The notes below the pieces were generated by a model. It ran no database searches, was not told the DNA's origin, and saw only the letters and a program-made list of their open reading frames with translations. The position numbers and the translations under genes are program-made. A stretch of DNA of 64,000 nt from Clostridiales bacterium (GTDB taxonomy: Bacteria; Bacillota; Clostridia; Oscillospirales; CAG-272): assembly GCA_003150035.1 (NCBI GenBank), contig QALR01000013.1, forward strand, positions 1 to 64,000, given 5' to 3'. Positions 33,649-41,815 of the stretch are shown here, in pieces. Position 1 is the stretch's first letter, and every line of letters starts with the position of its first letter.

Positions 33649-34776
33649 ATGGAGAAAAACTATTACGGAGAGCTCAGCATCATTGGCATGAAGGGCAGCG
33701 AAAAATTTCTTGAAAATGTCGACTGGTATCTGCATCAATGGCGTAAGGACAAGGAAGGAACGTTTCTTGTCAACGCCGATTGTCCCCGGTTCGGCTCCGG
33801 TGAGGGCAAGGGTATCATTCATGAGACGATGCGCGGCCATGACACCTATATTTTTGCGGATGTATTCAACTATGGCGTGACGTATAAGATGTATGGCATG
33901 AATGTTCCGATGAGTCCGGACGACCATTATCAGGATCTCAAGCGGATTATCTGCGCAATCGGCGGAAAAGCGCGCCGTGTTTCCGTGATTATGCCGATGC
34001 TCTACGAGGGCAGACAGCATCGCCGTACCTCAAGGGAGTCCCTCGACTGCGCGATGGCACTGCAGGAGCTTGTTTCTATGGGGGTTTCCAATATCATTAC
34101 CTTTGACGCACACGATTCCCGTGTTCAGCAGGCCATTCCGCAGAGTGGCTTTGACAATGTGCGCCCTTCCTATCAAATGCTGAAGGCGCTCGTCAGAGAG
34201 TTTCCGGATATTACCTTTGACAAGGATACGCTGATGATCGTCTCTCCGGACGAGGGCGCGATGTCCCGTTCCATGTACTATTCTTCTGTGCTCGGCCTTG
34301 AGCTTGGTATGTTCTATAAGCGCCGCAATTATACCATTGTCATTGACGGGCGCAATCCGATCGAGGCGCACGAATTTCTCGGCCGTTCCGTTGAAGGAAA
34401 GGATATTATCGTAGTCGATGATATGATTGCGACAGGCGAGTCCACTCTTGATATCGCGGAACAGCTAAAGGAAAAGGGCGCGCGCCGCGTGTTCATTTTT
34501 GCCACGTTCGGACTTTTTACGGCGGGCTGTGATAAAATTGACGCCGCCTATGAGAAGGGCCTGCTCGATAAGATTTTCACGACAAACCTCAATTACCGGC
34601 CGCAAAGCATTATTGACCGTCCGTGGTATGCGGAGGTCAATATGTGTAAATATGTTTCTTATATCATCGACACGCTGAATTCCGATTCCTCTATTAGTGA
34701 TCTTCTTAACCCTGTGGGAAGAATCCACGCTCTTGTGGACCGCGTACAGGCGGCGAATAACGGAGAGCTTCGATAA
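33649..34776 (+). CDS. Ribose-phosphate pyrophosphokinase family protein (long, divergent form)
   Basis: The 375-residue PRPP synthetase-like protein is longer than the usual ~315. Family landmarks are MPMLYEGRQHRRTSRESLDCA (the ATP-binding YxRQDR region, changed), ITFDAHDSRVQQAIP (the divalent metal DxH loop), MIVSPDEGAMSRSMYYS and the PRPP loop IIVVDDMIATGEST, which is intact. It would make PRPP from ribose-5-phosphate and ATP. The N-terminal ~60 residues (YYGELSIIGMKGSEKFLENVDWYLHQW) are unlike housekeeping Prs. It lies 52 bases after the aldolase gene in the same direction. PRPP could feed the nicotinate phosphoribosyltransferase 4 kb on. Another housekeeping prs may exist elsewhere. Confidence 0.85.
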   Translation: MEKNYYGELSIIGMKGSEKFLENVDWYLHQWRKDKEGTFLVNADCPRFGSGEGKGIIHETMRGHDTYIFADVFNYGVTYKMYGMNVPMSPDDHYQDLKRIICAIGGKARRVSVIMPMLYEGRQHRRTSRESLDCAMALQELVSMGVSNIITFDAHDSRVQQAIPQSGFDNVRPSYQMLKALVREFPDITFDKDTLMIVSPDEGAMSRSMYYSSVLGLELGMFYKRRNYTIVIDGRNPIEAHEFLGRSVEGKDIIVVDDMIATGESTLDIAEQLKEKGARRVFIFATFGLFTAGCDKIDAAYEKGLLDKIFTTNLNYRPQSIIDRPWYAEVNMCKYVSYIIDTLNSDSSISDLLNPVGRIHALVDRVQAANNGELR

Positions 34777-34857
34777 ATTTCACGTTTGCCCGAATATTCT
34801 AATAGGAAGGAAAAATATACATAATTTACTGACATCCAAAAGAAAGAAGGTTTTTCT

Positions 34858-35109
34858 ATGTCAAATAGCAGTTCCCTTACAGAAGCCTATGAAAGCCTGC
34901 CGAAGCTTGCGAAAATTATTCTTCAGATTTTCTTCGGCGCCTTCATCGGCGGGATTTACCGCATCATCCGGTACGTGGAGACCAGAAATATCGTAACGCT
35001 TGTAGTTGGAATTCTGGTTTTGGTCACGTTTATCGGCAATATCATTGCGTGGATCGTCGATTTGGTGACAGAAATCACAGTCGGACGTATTACCGTTCTC
35101 GCGGACTGA
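34858..35109 (+). CDS. Small two-helix membrane protein, unknown
   Basis: An 83-residue protein with two hydrophobic segments, about 17-37 (LAKIILQIFFGAFIGGIYRII) and 46-72 (TLVVGILVLVTFIGNIIAWIVDLVTEI), joined by a short charged loop. AAAGAAGG lies before the ATG. I do not recognise a family. It is 81 bases after the prs-like gene and may be the last gene of that operon or an independent unit. Directly beyond it begins the phage-scar and restriction-modification segment. Confidence 0.6.
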   Translation: MSNSSSLTEAYESLPKLAKIILQIFFGAFIGGIYRIIRYVETRNIVTLVVGILVLVTFIGNIIAWIVDLVTEITVGRITVLAD

Positions 35110-35182
35110 AACAAAAAAAGAGAGATTTGCCAACGCCAGATAAGGAAGTTTTTTAAAGAAAAAAATGAAGTATCTTTATTGA

Positions 35183-35349
35183 TACAACAAACGCCGTTTT
35201 CCTGCTTATTGCGGTGTGAGTATAAAAACCAATTGGAACACGGACATGACGAACCCCTGTATCGTGTGGTACAACGGCATTCTGTATGATATAACCTGCG
35301 TATACACATTCGAGGGCTACAAGAGGATTTGACCCTATATTGCAGCTGA
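35183..35349 (+). pseudogene. Remnant of a phage head-tail joining (head closure) protein gene
   Basis: The open frame from 35183 reads KRRFPAYCGVSIKTNWNTD followed by PCIVWYNGILYDITCVYTFEGYKR. It then hits a stop at 35330. Two bases back in another frame the expected ending DLTLYCS and a stop at 35349 follow. The pattern (CIVWYNGILYDI, EGYKRDLTLYC) fits the C-terminal half of small phage head-tail adaptor proteins. No start codon, no N-terminal half and no neighbouring phage genes are present, so this is a scar with a frameshift. The family call is by pattern and moderately sure. Confidence 0.5.
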
Positions 35350-35379
35350 CGGGCAAGGCAAATAGGTCCTTTAAGCACA

Positions 35380-35407
35380 AACGGCAAGCGCAAAATGCGC
35401 TTGCCGT
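35380..35407. terminator. Perfect 12-bp hairpin at the 3' end of the restriction gene
   Basis: ACGGCAAGCGCA (35381-35392) and TGCGCTTGCCGT (35396-35407) form a perfect stem around AAA. It lies 19 bases past the restriction gene stop and probably ends leftward transcription, though the T-run after it is poor. Confidence 0.6.
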
Positions 35408-35425
35408 TGTGTTCTGTATTGCACT

Positions 35426-36712
35426 TTATTCGTTTATAAGTGAAACAATCCAACGAATCCAACCTTTAATGCTTGAGGAACGGCGAACAAAAGTACTGTC
35501 GCTTTCAACCTGATAAAGCTCTGATTGCTTCATAATATTAACTATTTCACTTGTTGACGGCATAACGCCATTTTGTAGATACAGGCGCAATGAAGCATTA
35601 AAAGCCCTATGTGACAATATGATATTACAATATGCTAATTGCCGTTGCTTAAATCCTAAATTAAGTATGCGTCTCCCAGTGTCACTTATCGAATACAGCG
35701 GATTTCCGCTTTCTTTTCTTTTTTCAAGCAATCCCAGATAGCGTGCCGCGTCCGTATAATAGTTTGTTTGTCTTGAATCAAAATCATATCTTTCAGTTAC
35801 GTCTGTCCGGCTTAATTCCTGTGCGCTGACAAGTTCACAAAGATTGATAACTCTTTCAAAGTTATCTGCTTGTGGAAACGGCACCTTAGGTTCAACAGCA
35901 ATAACAGCATTTTCCAAAACCGACTGAATATCAGAAACTGAAATTGCTGTATCTTCAATAGAATAATTTCTTTGTTTTACCAGCCTTAATGAATTATAAT
36001 GATTAGGGTCATCAAATGTATATTCAAAAAGCCGATATATACCGTTAGAATATATAAGGAAAATAGGCCTTACGGGTTTCGTTACACGACTTTGCCATAC
36101 GCGGAACGGATAATATAGCTGTCTTATCAAAAAATCTTCTGCAAGATCCAGCTTTGCTTCAAATATCGCCAAAGAAGAAACCCCTTCATAGGCTGCATCT
36201 ATTTCAATTTGTGAATTATTTACATCAACTTTTCGAACGGAACCTGTTTTTGTGTCGCCAATATTGAAAGAAAATGTACCTGAACCCATACGCCCCGAAA
36301 CAGTAGAAACAATGTCGCTATCATCCATAAATTCCGAAATTATTCCTGAATCAGCGGCGCAATTCAAAGCGATTGCTTCACTTGGAATATTGTTGCTATC
36401 CAAACTTTGAATATAAGTGGGTAAAGATACCTTGGTTATAGGTGAGCTATCCACTTCAAATTTATGGTATGCATCAAAATGCGAAATAATATAATCACCG
36501 CGTGTTACAGGCAAAATAGCTAATTGATTATCTGCGAACAATTTGGGCAAGTTTGTTGTATGGTCAAATTTTACCATTAACCGTGGTTCACGAAATTCTT
36601 TTATTTGTGTAGCGGAGATATTAAAAAATCCGTCGCTTCCAATATAACGCAAAATGTCGTATTTGTTAAACAGTTGTTCCCATGCTACATCATTCAAACT
36701 TGCATTACTCAT
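35426..36712 (-). CDS. Putative type II restriction endonuclease
   Basis: The 428-residue protein is encoded directly after a Dam-type methylase with an 8-base overlap, the layout of a type II restriction-modification pair. A PD-(D/E)xK-like site is visible: Asp172 in EIDAAYEG, then FEAKLDL giving Glu185 and Lys187 (D-x12-E-x-K). The C-terminal part (about 295-375) looks like a winged helix (YYTDAARYLGLLEKRKESGNPLYSISDTGRRIL), suited to DNA binding. No close match to classical DpnII-type enzymes is seen, so it is a less common family. Base composition is more AT-rich than the flanks, a sign of transfer. GGTGAG is a plausible ribosome site upstream of 36712. Confidence 0.7.
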   Translation of the reverse strand: MSNASLNDVAWEQLFNKYDILRYIGSDGFFNISATQIKEFREPRLMVKFDHTTNLPKLFADNQLAILPVTRGDYIISHFDAYHKFEVDSSPITKVSLPTYIQSLDSNNIPSEAIALNCAADSGIISEFMDDSDIVSTVSGRMGSGTFSFNIGDTKTGSVRKVDVNNSQIEIDAAYEGVSSLAIFEAKLDLAEDFLIRQLYYPFRVWQSRVTKPVRPIFLIYSNGIYRLFEYTFDDPNHYNSLRLVKQRNYSIEDTAISVSDIQSVLENAVIAVEPKVPFPQADNFERVINLCELVSAQELSRTDVTERYDFDSRQTNYYTDAARYLGLLEKRKESGNPLYSISDTGRRILNLGFKQRQLAYCNIILSHRAFNASLRLYLQNGVMPSTSEIVNIMKQSELYQVESDSTFVRRSSSIKGWIRWIVSLINE

Positions 36713-37541
36713 AATTTCTCACCACAACTTCATCAACATCTCCGCGCTTGCTACCAACAGAATTGATAGCGCGTTTAGCCTGTACTATGGTAATATTGTA
36801 TGCTGCATACTGTTCCAGAATAAAAGGTGTAGCTGAATTTGAAAGCATAAACTTGATACCGCGTTTGTTCAAATTATCGCAATATTGACGCAGGCGCACT
36901 TGGTCCTCTTTAGAAAAACCGCCTTTTGAATATCCAGTAAAGCTTGATGTTTCCGATATTGGGTCATACGGGGGATCAAGATACACAAATGTACCTTTTT
37001 TTATATTCGCTAAAACTTCCCCATAATCTACACATGAAAAATAAACTGTTGCCGCGTTGAAATAAGCACTTACTGCACGCAACACAGGCTCATTTACAAT
37101 GTTTGGATTTCGATAATGGCCAAACGGAGAATTAAATTCTCCTGCATTATTAACACGATAAAGCCCGTTGTAACAGGTTTTATTCAAATATAAAATACGT
37201 GCTGCCCGTTCAACTGCTGATAAAGAACTGTACTTTTTTTTATCCCTGTCCCAATCGCGAACAGCATAGAAAAAATCCGAATCATTTTTATATTGTTTAA
37301 GTTCCTCTATCAACTCATCAACACTATCCTTTATAACCGTGTAGACACAAAGCAAATCTGTGTTAATATCATTAACATAGGCTATATTAGGTTGCAAATG
37401 AAACAGAAGCGCCCCGCCGCCGACAAATGGTTCACAATACGATGTAATTTTCTTTGGTAACAACGGCGAAAAAGTTTCAATAAGTTGTCTTTTGCCGCCT
37501 ACCCATTTCAAAACAGGCGCGACAAGCTTGTTTTTCTTCAT
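36705..37541 (-). CDS. DNA adenine methyltransferase (D12 class, Dam/DpnM-like)
   Basis: The 278-residue N6-adenine methyltransferase has a start typical of DpnM-type enzymes, KLVAPVLKWVGGKRQL. The AdoMet loop is EPFVGGGALLF (about 37-47) and the catalytic DPPY is at about 189-192 (VYLDPPYDP). These residues suggest GATC-type recognition, but the target site is an inference. The start at 37541 has AAGGAG about 11 bases upstream; a frame start at 37580 lies at the transcription start and is rejected. It is transcribed before the endonuclease from a promoter at 37586-37614, so methylation capacity is made first. Confidence 0.9.
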   Translation of the reverse strand: MKKNKLVAPVLKWVGGKRQLIETFSPLLPKKITSYCEPFVGGGALLFHLQPNIAYVNDINTDLLCVYTVIKDSVDELIEELKQYKNDSDFFYAVRDWDRDKKKYSSLSAVERAARILYLNKTCYNGLYRVNNAGEFNSPFGHYRNPNIVNEPVLRAVSAYFNAATVYFSCVDYGEVLANIKKGTFVYLDPPYDPISETSSFTGYSKGGFSKEDQVRLRQYCDNLNKRGIKFMLSNSATPFILEQYAAYNITIVQAKRAINSVGSKRGDVDEVVVRNYE

Positions 37542-37585
37542 AGTAGGCGAAGCTCCTTTCCTTAAGACACAACAATTCATAGTTT

Positions 37586-37614
37586 ATTGTAGCACAAGTT
37601 ACACGCAAACTCAA
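37586..37614 (-). promoter_or_regulatory. Promoter for the restriction-modification operon
   Basis: On the minus strand TTGAGT (37614-37609), 17-base spacer, TACAAT (37591-37586). Transcription would begin near 37579, giving a leader of about 38 bases to the methylase ATG. The rest of the stretch 37615-37858 shows no gene. Confidence 0.7.
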
Positions 37615-37858
37615 TAGAGAATTCCTGATTTTTTACGGTATCTTTCGGTATCGGCTTGCAGATTTAAGCGACAAATGAGCATAAAAAACGGAGGAAGCTC
37701 CTATTTTACAAGGGTTCCTGCCGTTCCCTATATTCTCCTTCTCAAAGATGCTTTTTATTACATTGTTCCGCCAAATTCCTTCCTTGGCCGGCGTTAGCTT
37801 TTCTCTTTTTTCATTTCGAAAAAATTTTTTGCAGCGAAGGAAAGATGTACGCCGGCGC

Positions 37859-38953
37859 TCACAGGTTCAATGTCATATCGCCGTTCTTTACCCAACCGAA
37901 TTTTCTCGTCAGAAAATCAAACAACAAAGACAGAACGGCGGGGAGCACAAAGCAAACGAGGATGAGTCCTGTCCAATTCAGCGCCGTGACCGCGTCCGGA
38001 TAGCCGTTCGACGTATCATACCAACCGAGGATCATTCCGATGGGACCGAGCAGCCCACAGGTGCCCATGCCGGAGTTGATAGCCGCGCCATACATTTTCA
38101 AGTCGAATACACAGGTGGCGAGCGGCCCGGTGATTGCGGAGGCAAGCGTCGGCGCAATCCAGATACAGGGATTTTTGATGATATTCGGCATCTGAAGCAT
38201 GCTCGTGCCGATTCCCTGAGAGAGAAGCCCTCCCCATTTGTTTTCACGGAAGCTGATAACGGCAAAGCCTACCATCTGCGCACAGCAGCCCGCAACGGCC
38301 GCGGCTCCTGCAATGGCAAGTCCCTCTGACCCGCCCGCAGCCGCAGCGCTTCCGGTAAGTGAGAGCCCCGCGCAGACAGCGGCGCTTGAAATCGGGAGAG
38401 TCAGCACCACGCCGATCACCACGGAAACGATAAGCCCCGTGACAAACGGAGCCTGCAGCGCCGCCCATCCGATAAAGTCACTGATATAGCCGACGGCAAC
38501 GCCGATATAGGGGGCAATGAGGATAGATAGTCCGCCGCCGACAAGAATGGTGACAAACGGGGTCACAATAATATCCACTTTTGTTTTTTTGGAGACGAGC
38601 ATTCCGACCTCAGCCGCGATAATAGCAATGAAAAAGACCGCGAGCGGACCTCCGGCCGCGCCGAGTGTATTCGCCGCGTAACCGACCGCCGCCGAAGAAA
38701 AAATCACGAGCGGATGCCCGCCAAGAGAATAGGCGATGGCGGCTCCCATCGCCGGACCTGCCATCTGTTGGGCAAAGCTTCCGATGGTCGCGAGAAAGTC
38801 AAGGCCCGGAATCATTCCGAGCGCGCTGAAAATCGTGCCGATGAGAAGGGAGGCGAAGAGTCCCTGTGCCATCGCGCCCATTGCGTCGATAAAATATCGT
38901 TTGGCAAGCCGCCGCAGTATACTGCCGGCGGATTTTTTTTCTATGCTGTCCAT
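37859..38953 (-). CDS. PTS_EIIC_2/PfoR-family membrane transporter
   Basis: The 364-residue polytopic membrane protein belongs to the PTS sugar transporter IIC group that includes PfoR. It has about ten helices and conserved glycine-rich loops such as GTIFSALGMIPGLDFLATIGSFAQQMAGPAMGAAIAYSLGGHPLVIFSS, SSAAVCAGLSLTGSAAAAGG and MYGAAINSGMGTCGLLGPIGMILGW. No IIA or IIB domain or gene is adjacent, so it may not be a phosphotransferase; the substrate is unknown. AGAGGAA precedes the ATG. It has its own consensus promoter and is divergent from the nicotinate phosphoribosyltransferase gene. Confidence 0.87.
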   Translation of the reverse strand: MDSIEKKSAGSILRRLAKRYFIDAMGAMAQGLFASLLIGTIFSALGMIPGLDFLATIGSFAQQMAGPAMGAAIAYSLGGHPLVIFSSAAVGYAANTLGAAGGPLAVFFIAIIAAEVGMLVSKKTKVDIIVTPFVTILVGGGLSILIAPYIGVAVGYISDFIGWAALQAPFVTGLIVSVVIGVVLTLPISSAAVCAGLSLTGSAAAAGGSEGLAIAGAAAVAGCCAQMVGFAVISFRENKWGGLLSQGIGTSMLQMPNIIKNPCIWIAPTLASAITGPLATCVFDLKMYGAAINSGMGTCGLLGPIGMILGWYDTSNGYPDAVTALNWTGLILVCFVLPAVLSLLFDFLTRKFGWVKNGDMTLNL

Positions 38954-38991
38954 TGTTTCGGTTCCTCTTTGAAGAAAAATATTTACTGACT

Positions 38992-39020
38992 ATCATATCA
39001 TCTCTGTGAGAGTATGTCAA
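38992..39020 (-). promoter_or_regulatory. Promoter for the PTS_EIIC_2/PfoR gene
   Basis: On the minus strand TTGACA (39020-39015), 17-base spacer, TATGAT (38997-38992), about 40 bases upstream of the start codon. Confidence 0.82.
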
Positions 39021-39058
39021 TAAAAAACGGAGTTTCTCCATTTTTTTTCGGTAAATTC

Positions 39059-39087
39059 TTGCACTTTCGGAAAGGATATATTATAAT
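39059..39087 (+). promoter_or_regulatory. Promoter for pncB operon
   Basis: TTGCAC (39059-39064), 17-base spacer, TATAAT (39082-39087), 33 bases upstream of the start codon. It is arranged back-to-back with the leftward promoter, about 40 bases apart. Confidence 0.82.
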
Positions 39088-39120
39088 GAAATAGAATTTT
39101 TACCATCAAAGGAGCTCTCT

Positions 39121-40560
39121 ATGCTTGACCGCACCAACTATACGATGCTGCTCGATTTTTACGAGCTGACCATGGCGAATGGATATTTTGTTTCCGGCAA
39201 AGCCGATGAAATTGCATACTTTGACGTATTTTTCCGTGATATTCCGGACGGAGGCGGCTATGCCATCGCGGCAGGTCTTGACGAGGTTATCGGATATATT
39301 GAAAATCTGAAATTTACCGAAGAGGATATTGCTTATCTCCGTTCAAAGAACATTTTTGACGAGAAGTTTTTGGAATATCTGAAGACCTTCCGCTTTACGG
39401 GAGACATATATGCGATTCCGGAGGGTACTCCGATTTTCCCGCATGAGCCGATTATGACGGTGCGCGCCCCTGCGATTGAAGCGCAGTTTATCGAGACGTT
39501 TGTTTTGCTCGCGCTCAACCACCAATCGCTGATTGCGACCAAGGCAAACCGGATTGTGCGGGCAGCGGGAGGACGTCCCGTCGCGGAGTTTGGCGCACGC
39601 CGTGCGCAGGGGGCGGAAGGCGCCATCTACGGCGCGCGCGCCGCTTTCATCGGCGGATGCGCTTCTACCTCCTGCACGATGAGCGACCGGGATTTTCATG
39701 TCAACGCTTCCGGAACGATGGCGCATTCTTGGGTGCAGATGTTTGACAGCGAGTATGAGGCCTTTGAAACATATTGCAGAATATATCCCGACAATGCGAC
39801 GCTACTCATTGATACGTATAATGTCCTGAAAAGCGGGCTTCCGAACGCGATCCGGGCGTTCAAAAACGTGCTTGTGCCGCGGGGGATCCGGAATTTCGGC
39901 GTGCGTATCGATTCCGGCGATATCGCCTATCTGACCAAAAAAATCCGCGCGGCGTTTCTGCGTGAGGGCTTTACCGAGGCAAAAATCGTCGTTTCCAATT
40001 CGCTCGACGAATATATTATTCGGGATATCATCAGCCAGGGCGCGGAAATCGATTCTTTCGGTGTCGGAGAGCGGCTGATTACGGCAAAAAGCGACCCGGT
40101 TTTCGGCGGCGTATATAAGCTTGTGGCAAAGGAAAAGAACGGCGTCATTGAGCCGAAAATTAAAATCAGTGAAAATCCGGAAAAAATCACCAATCCGCAT
40201 TTCAAAAAGGTTTATCGAATCTATGACAACGAGAGCGGGAAGGCGGCGGCAGACCTGCTTTGTGTGTATGACGAGGTTATAGATGAAACCGAGCCGCTTG
40301 AAATTTTCGATCCGCAGAATACGTGGAAGCGCAAAACATTTACCAATTACCATCTGCGTCCTCTTCTTGAGCCGATTTTCCGCGACGGAAAGCGGGTATA
40401 TACCTCGCCGTCTGCCGTCGAAATCCGTGCCTACTGCGCAGAGCAGACGGATAAGCTATGGGATGAGGTCAAGCGCTTTGAGAATCCGCACAAATATTAT
40501 GTGGACCTTTCCCGCAAGCTTTGGGAACTCAAACAAAGTATGCTTCGGATGGGGTCATAA
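39121..40560 (+). CDS. pncB: Nicotinate phosphoribosyltransferase
   Basis: The 479-residue type II phosphoribosyltransferase joins nicotinate with PRPP to form NaMN in NAD salvage. Motifs are LLDFYELTMANGYF, EFGARRAQGAEGAIYGARAAFIGGC (the catalytic and phosphate region), MAHSWVQMF, LLIDTYNVLKSG and VRIDSGDIAYL, with IDSFGVGERL for the ribose phosphate. The length fits the long clostridial form. AAAGGAGC precedes the ATG. It is followed by an AspT-like transporter after 15 bases and then a rhamnosidase, so the operon mixes cofactor salvage and transport. Confidence 0.95.
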   Translation: MLDRTNYTMLLDFYELTMANGYFVSGKADEIAYFDVFFRDIPDGGGYAIAAGLDEVIGYIENLKFTEEDIAYLRSKNIFDEKFLEYLKTFRFTGDIYAIPEGTPIFPHEPIMTVRAPAIEAQFIETFVLLALNHQSLIATKANRIVRAAGGRPVAEFGARRAQGAEGAIYGARAAFIGGCASTSCTMSDRDFHVNASGTMAHSWVQMFDSEYEAFETYCRIYPDNATLLIDTYNVLKSGLPNAIRAFKNVLVPRGIRNFGVRIDSGDIAYLTKKIRAAFLREGFTEAKIVVSNSLDEYIIRDIISQGAEIDSFGVGERLITAKSDPVFGGVYKLVAKEKNGVIEPKIKISENPEKITNPHFKKVYRIYDNESGKAAADLLCVYDEVIDETEPLEIFDPQNTWKRKTFTNYHLRPLLEPIFRDGKRVYTSPSAVEIRAYCAEQTDKLWDEVKRFENPHKYYVDLSRKLWELKQSMLRMGS

Positions 40561-40575
40561 AGATAGGAGGAAGCT

Positions 40576-41778
40576 ATGACGTATTTGGGAGAAGTTGTTT
40601 CATCCGCATTTTCCATTATTTTCTTTATTGCTGTCATTGCAGCACTCGGCTATCTGGTTGGGGGAATCCATATCAAGGGCGTATCGCTTGGAACGGCAGG
40701 GGTTTTGCTTGTCGCGCTGATTTTCGGCGTAGTGGCAAGCTATGTTCCGTCCTTTGAAATCGGGGGGAGCACCATCTCGCTTTACAACGATGCACTGGCG
40801 GGTAATTTTAAGCTAGTGTCTCAAATTGGGACGGCGTTTTTTGTTACCTCAATAGGACTCATCGCGGGACCGAAGTTTTTCCGAACTTTCAATAAAAAAT
40901 CGATTTCTTATATTTTAATGGGGATTATTGTGATTGTGGCAGGCGCGCTTGCGGCTGTGCTGCTTCTGGTCGTGGACCCGGATTTGTCCGCAGAAATGGC
41001 GGCGGGTATTTTGACCGGCGCCCTGACGAGCACGCCCGGGCTTTCCGCCGCGCAGGAATCCGCCGCAGAAAGCGGGGTTGCAGAGATTACAGCCGGGTAT
41101 GGGATTGCTTATGTTTTTGGCGTTCTTGGCGTGGTTTTATTTGTGCAGATTATCCCGAAGCTTTTGCGGGTCAATGTCGAAAAGGAACGCGAATCCTTTC
41201 AGGCGGCCAATGTTATTTCCGTCAAGCCGATCACCCGCAAGCTGACGAAGCTTGATCCGTTCGGCGCATTTGCTTTCTTCCTTGCGATTTTTCTCGGTTG
41301 CCTTATTGGCTCCATCAAGATTCCCGGTATCAACTTTTCGCTCGGGACATCCGGCGGAACCTTGATTTCCGGTCTTATCGTCGGTCATTTCGGCCATCTG
41401 TTTGGCATTGACTGCCGAATCAATAAGGAAACGCTCCAGTTTTTCAGAGAGCTGGGTCTTGTGTTGTTCCTTATCGGCGCGGGCGTGCCGGGCGGCGTCA
41501 GCTTTATGGAGAATATTGCGCTGAAATACTTCCTTTATGGCGTCATTCTCACGCTTGTCCCGATGATTGTCGGCTTTATTGTCGCTAAATATATTTTCAA
41601 GCTCAGTATTTTCAACAATCTTGGTTCTATCACGGGAGGCATGACTAGCACACCAGCACTGGATGCGCTGATTCGCGCTGCCGGAACGGATGAGGTATCC
41701 TCTGCCTATGCTGCCACCTATCCGATCGCGCTTGTCAGTGTCGTGCTTGCTGCGAAAATTATTGTAATGGTGTTTTAA
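40576..41778 (+). CDS. AspT/YidE-YbjL-type transporter
   Basis: The 400-residue membrane protein belongs to the aspartate:alanine antiporter (AAEx) family. It has two related halves, each with a conserved segment: AAGILTGALTSTPGLSAAQES in the first, and GSITGGMTSTPALDALI in the second, following LVLFLIGAGVPGG. The TSTP repeats are characteristic. The TrkA_C domains found in YidE are missing, so this is the short form. It probably exchanges an amino acid or carboxylate. AGGAGG lies before the ATG, 15 bases after pncB, so it could move nicotinate or a linked metabolite, but that is speculation. Confidence 0.82.
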   Translation: MTYLGEVVSSAFSIIFFIAVIAALGYLVGGIHIKGVSLGTAGVLLVALIFGVVASYVPSFEIGGSTISLYNDALAGNFKLVSQIGTAFFVTSIGLIAGPKFFRTFNKKSISYILMGIIVIVAGALAAVLLLVVDPDLSAEMAAGILTGALTSTPGLSAAQESAAESGVAEITAGYGIAYVFGVLGVVLFVQIIPKLLRVNVEKERESFQAANVISVKPITRKLTKLDPFGAFAFFLAIFLGCLIGSIKIPGINFSLGTSGGTLISGLIVGHFGHLFGIDCRINKETLQFFRELGLVLFLIGAGVPGGVSFMENIALKYFLYGVILTLVPMIVGFIVAKYIFKLSIFNNLGSITGGMTSTPALDALIRAAGTDEVSSAYAATYPIALVSVVLAAKIIVMVF

Positions 41779-41815
41779 TCCTGCTAAAAATTAAAGAATA
41801 GGAATGGAGAATATT

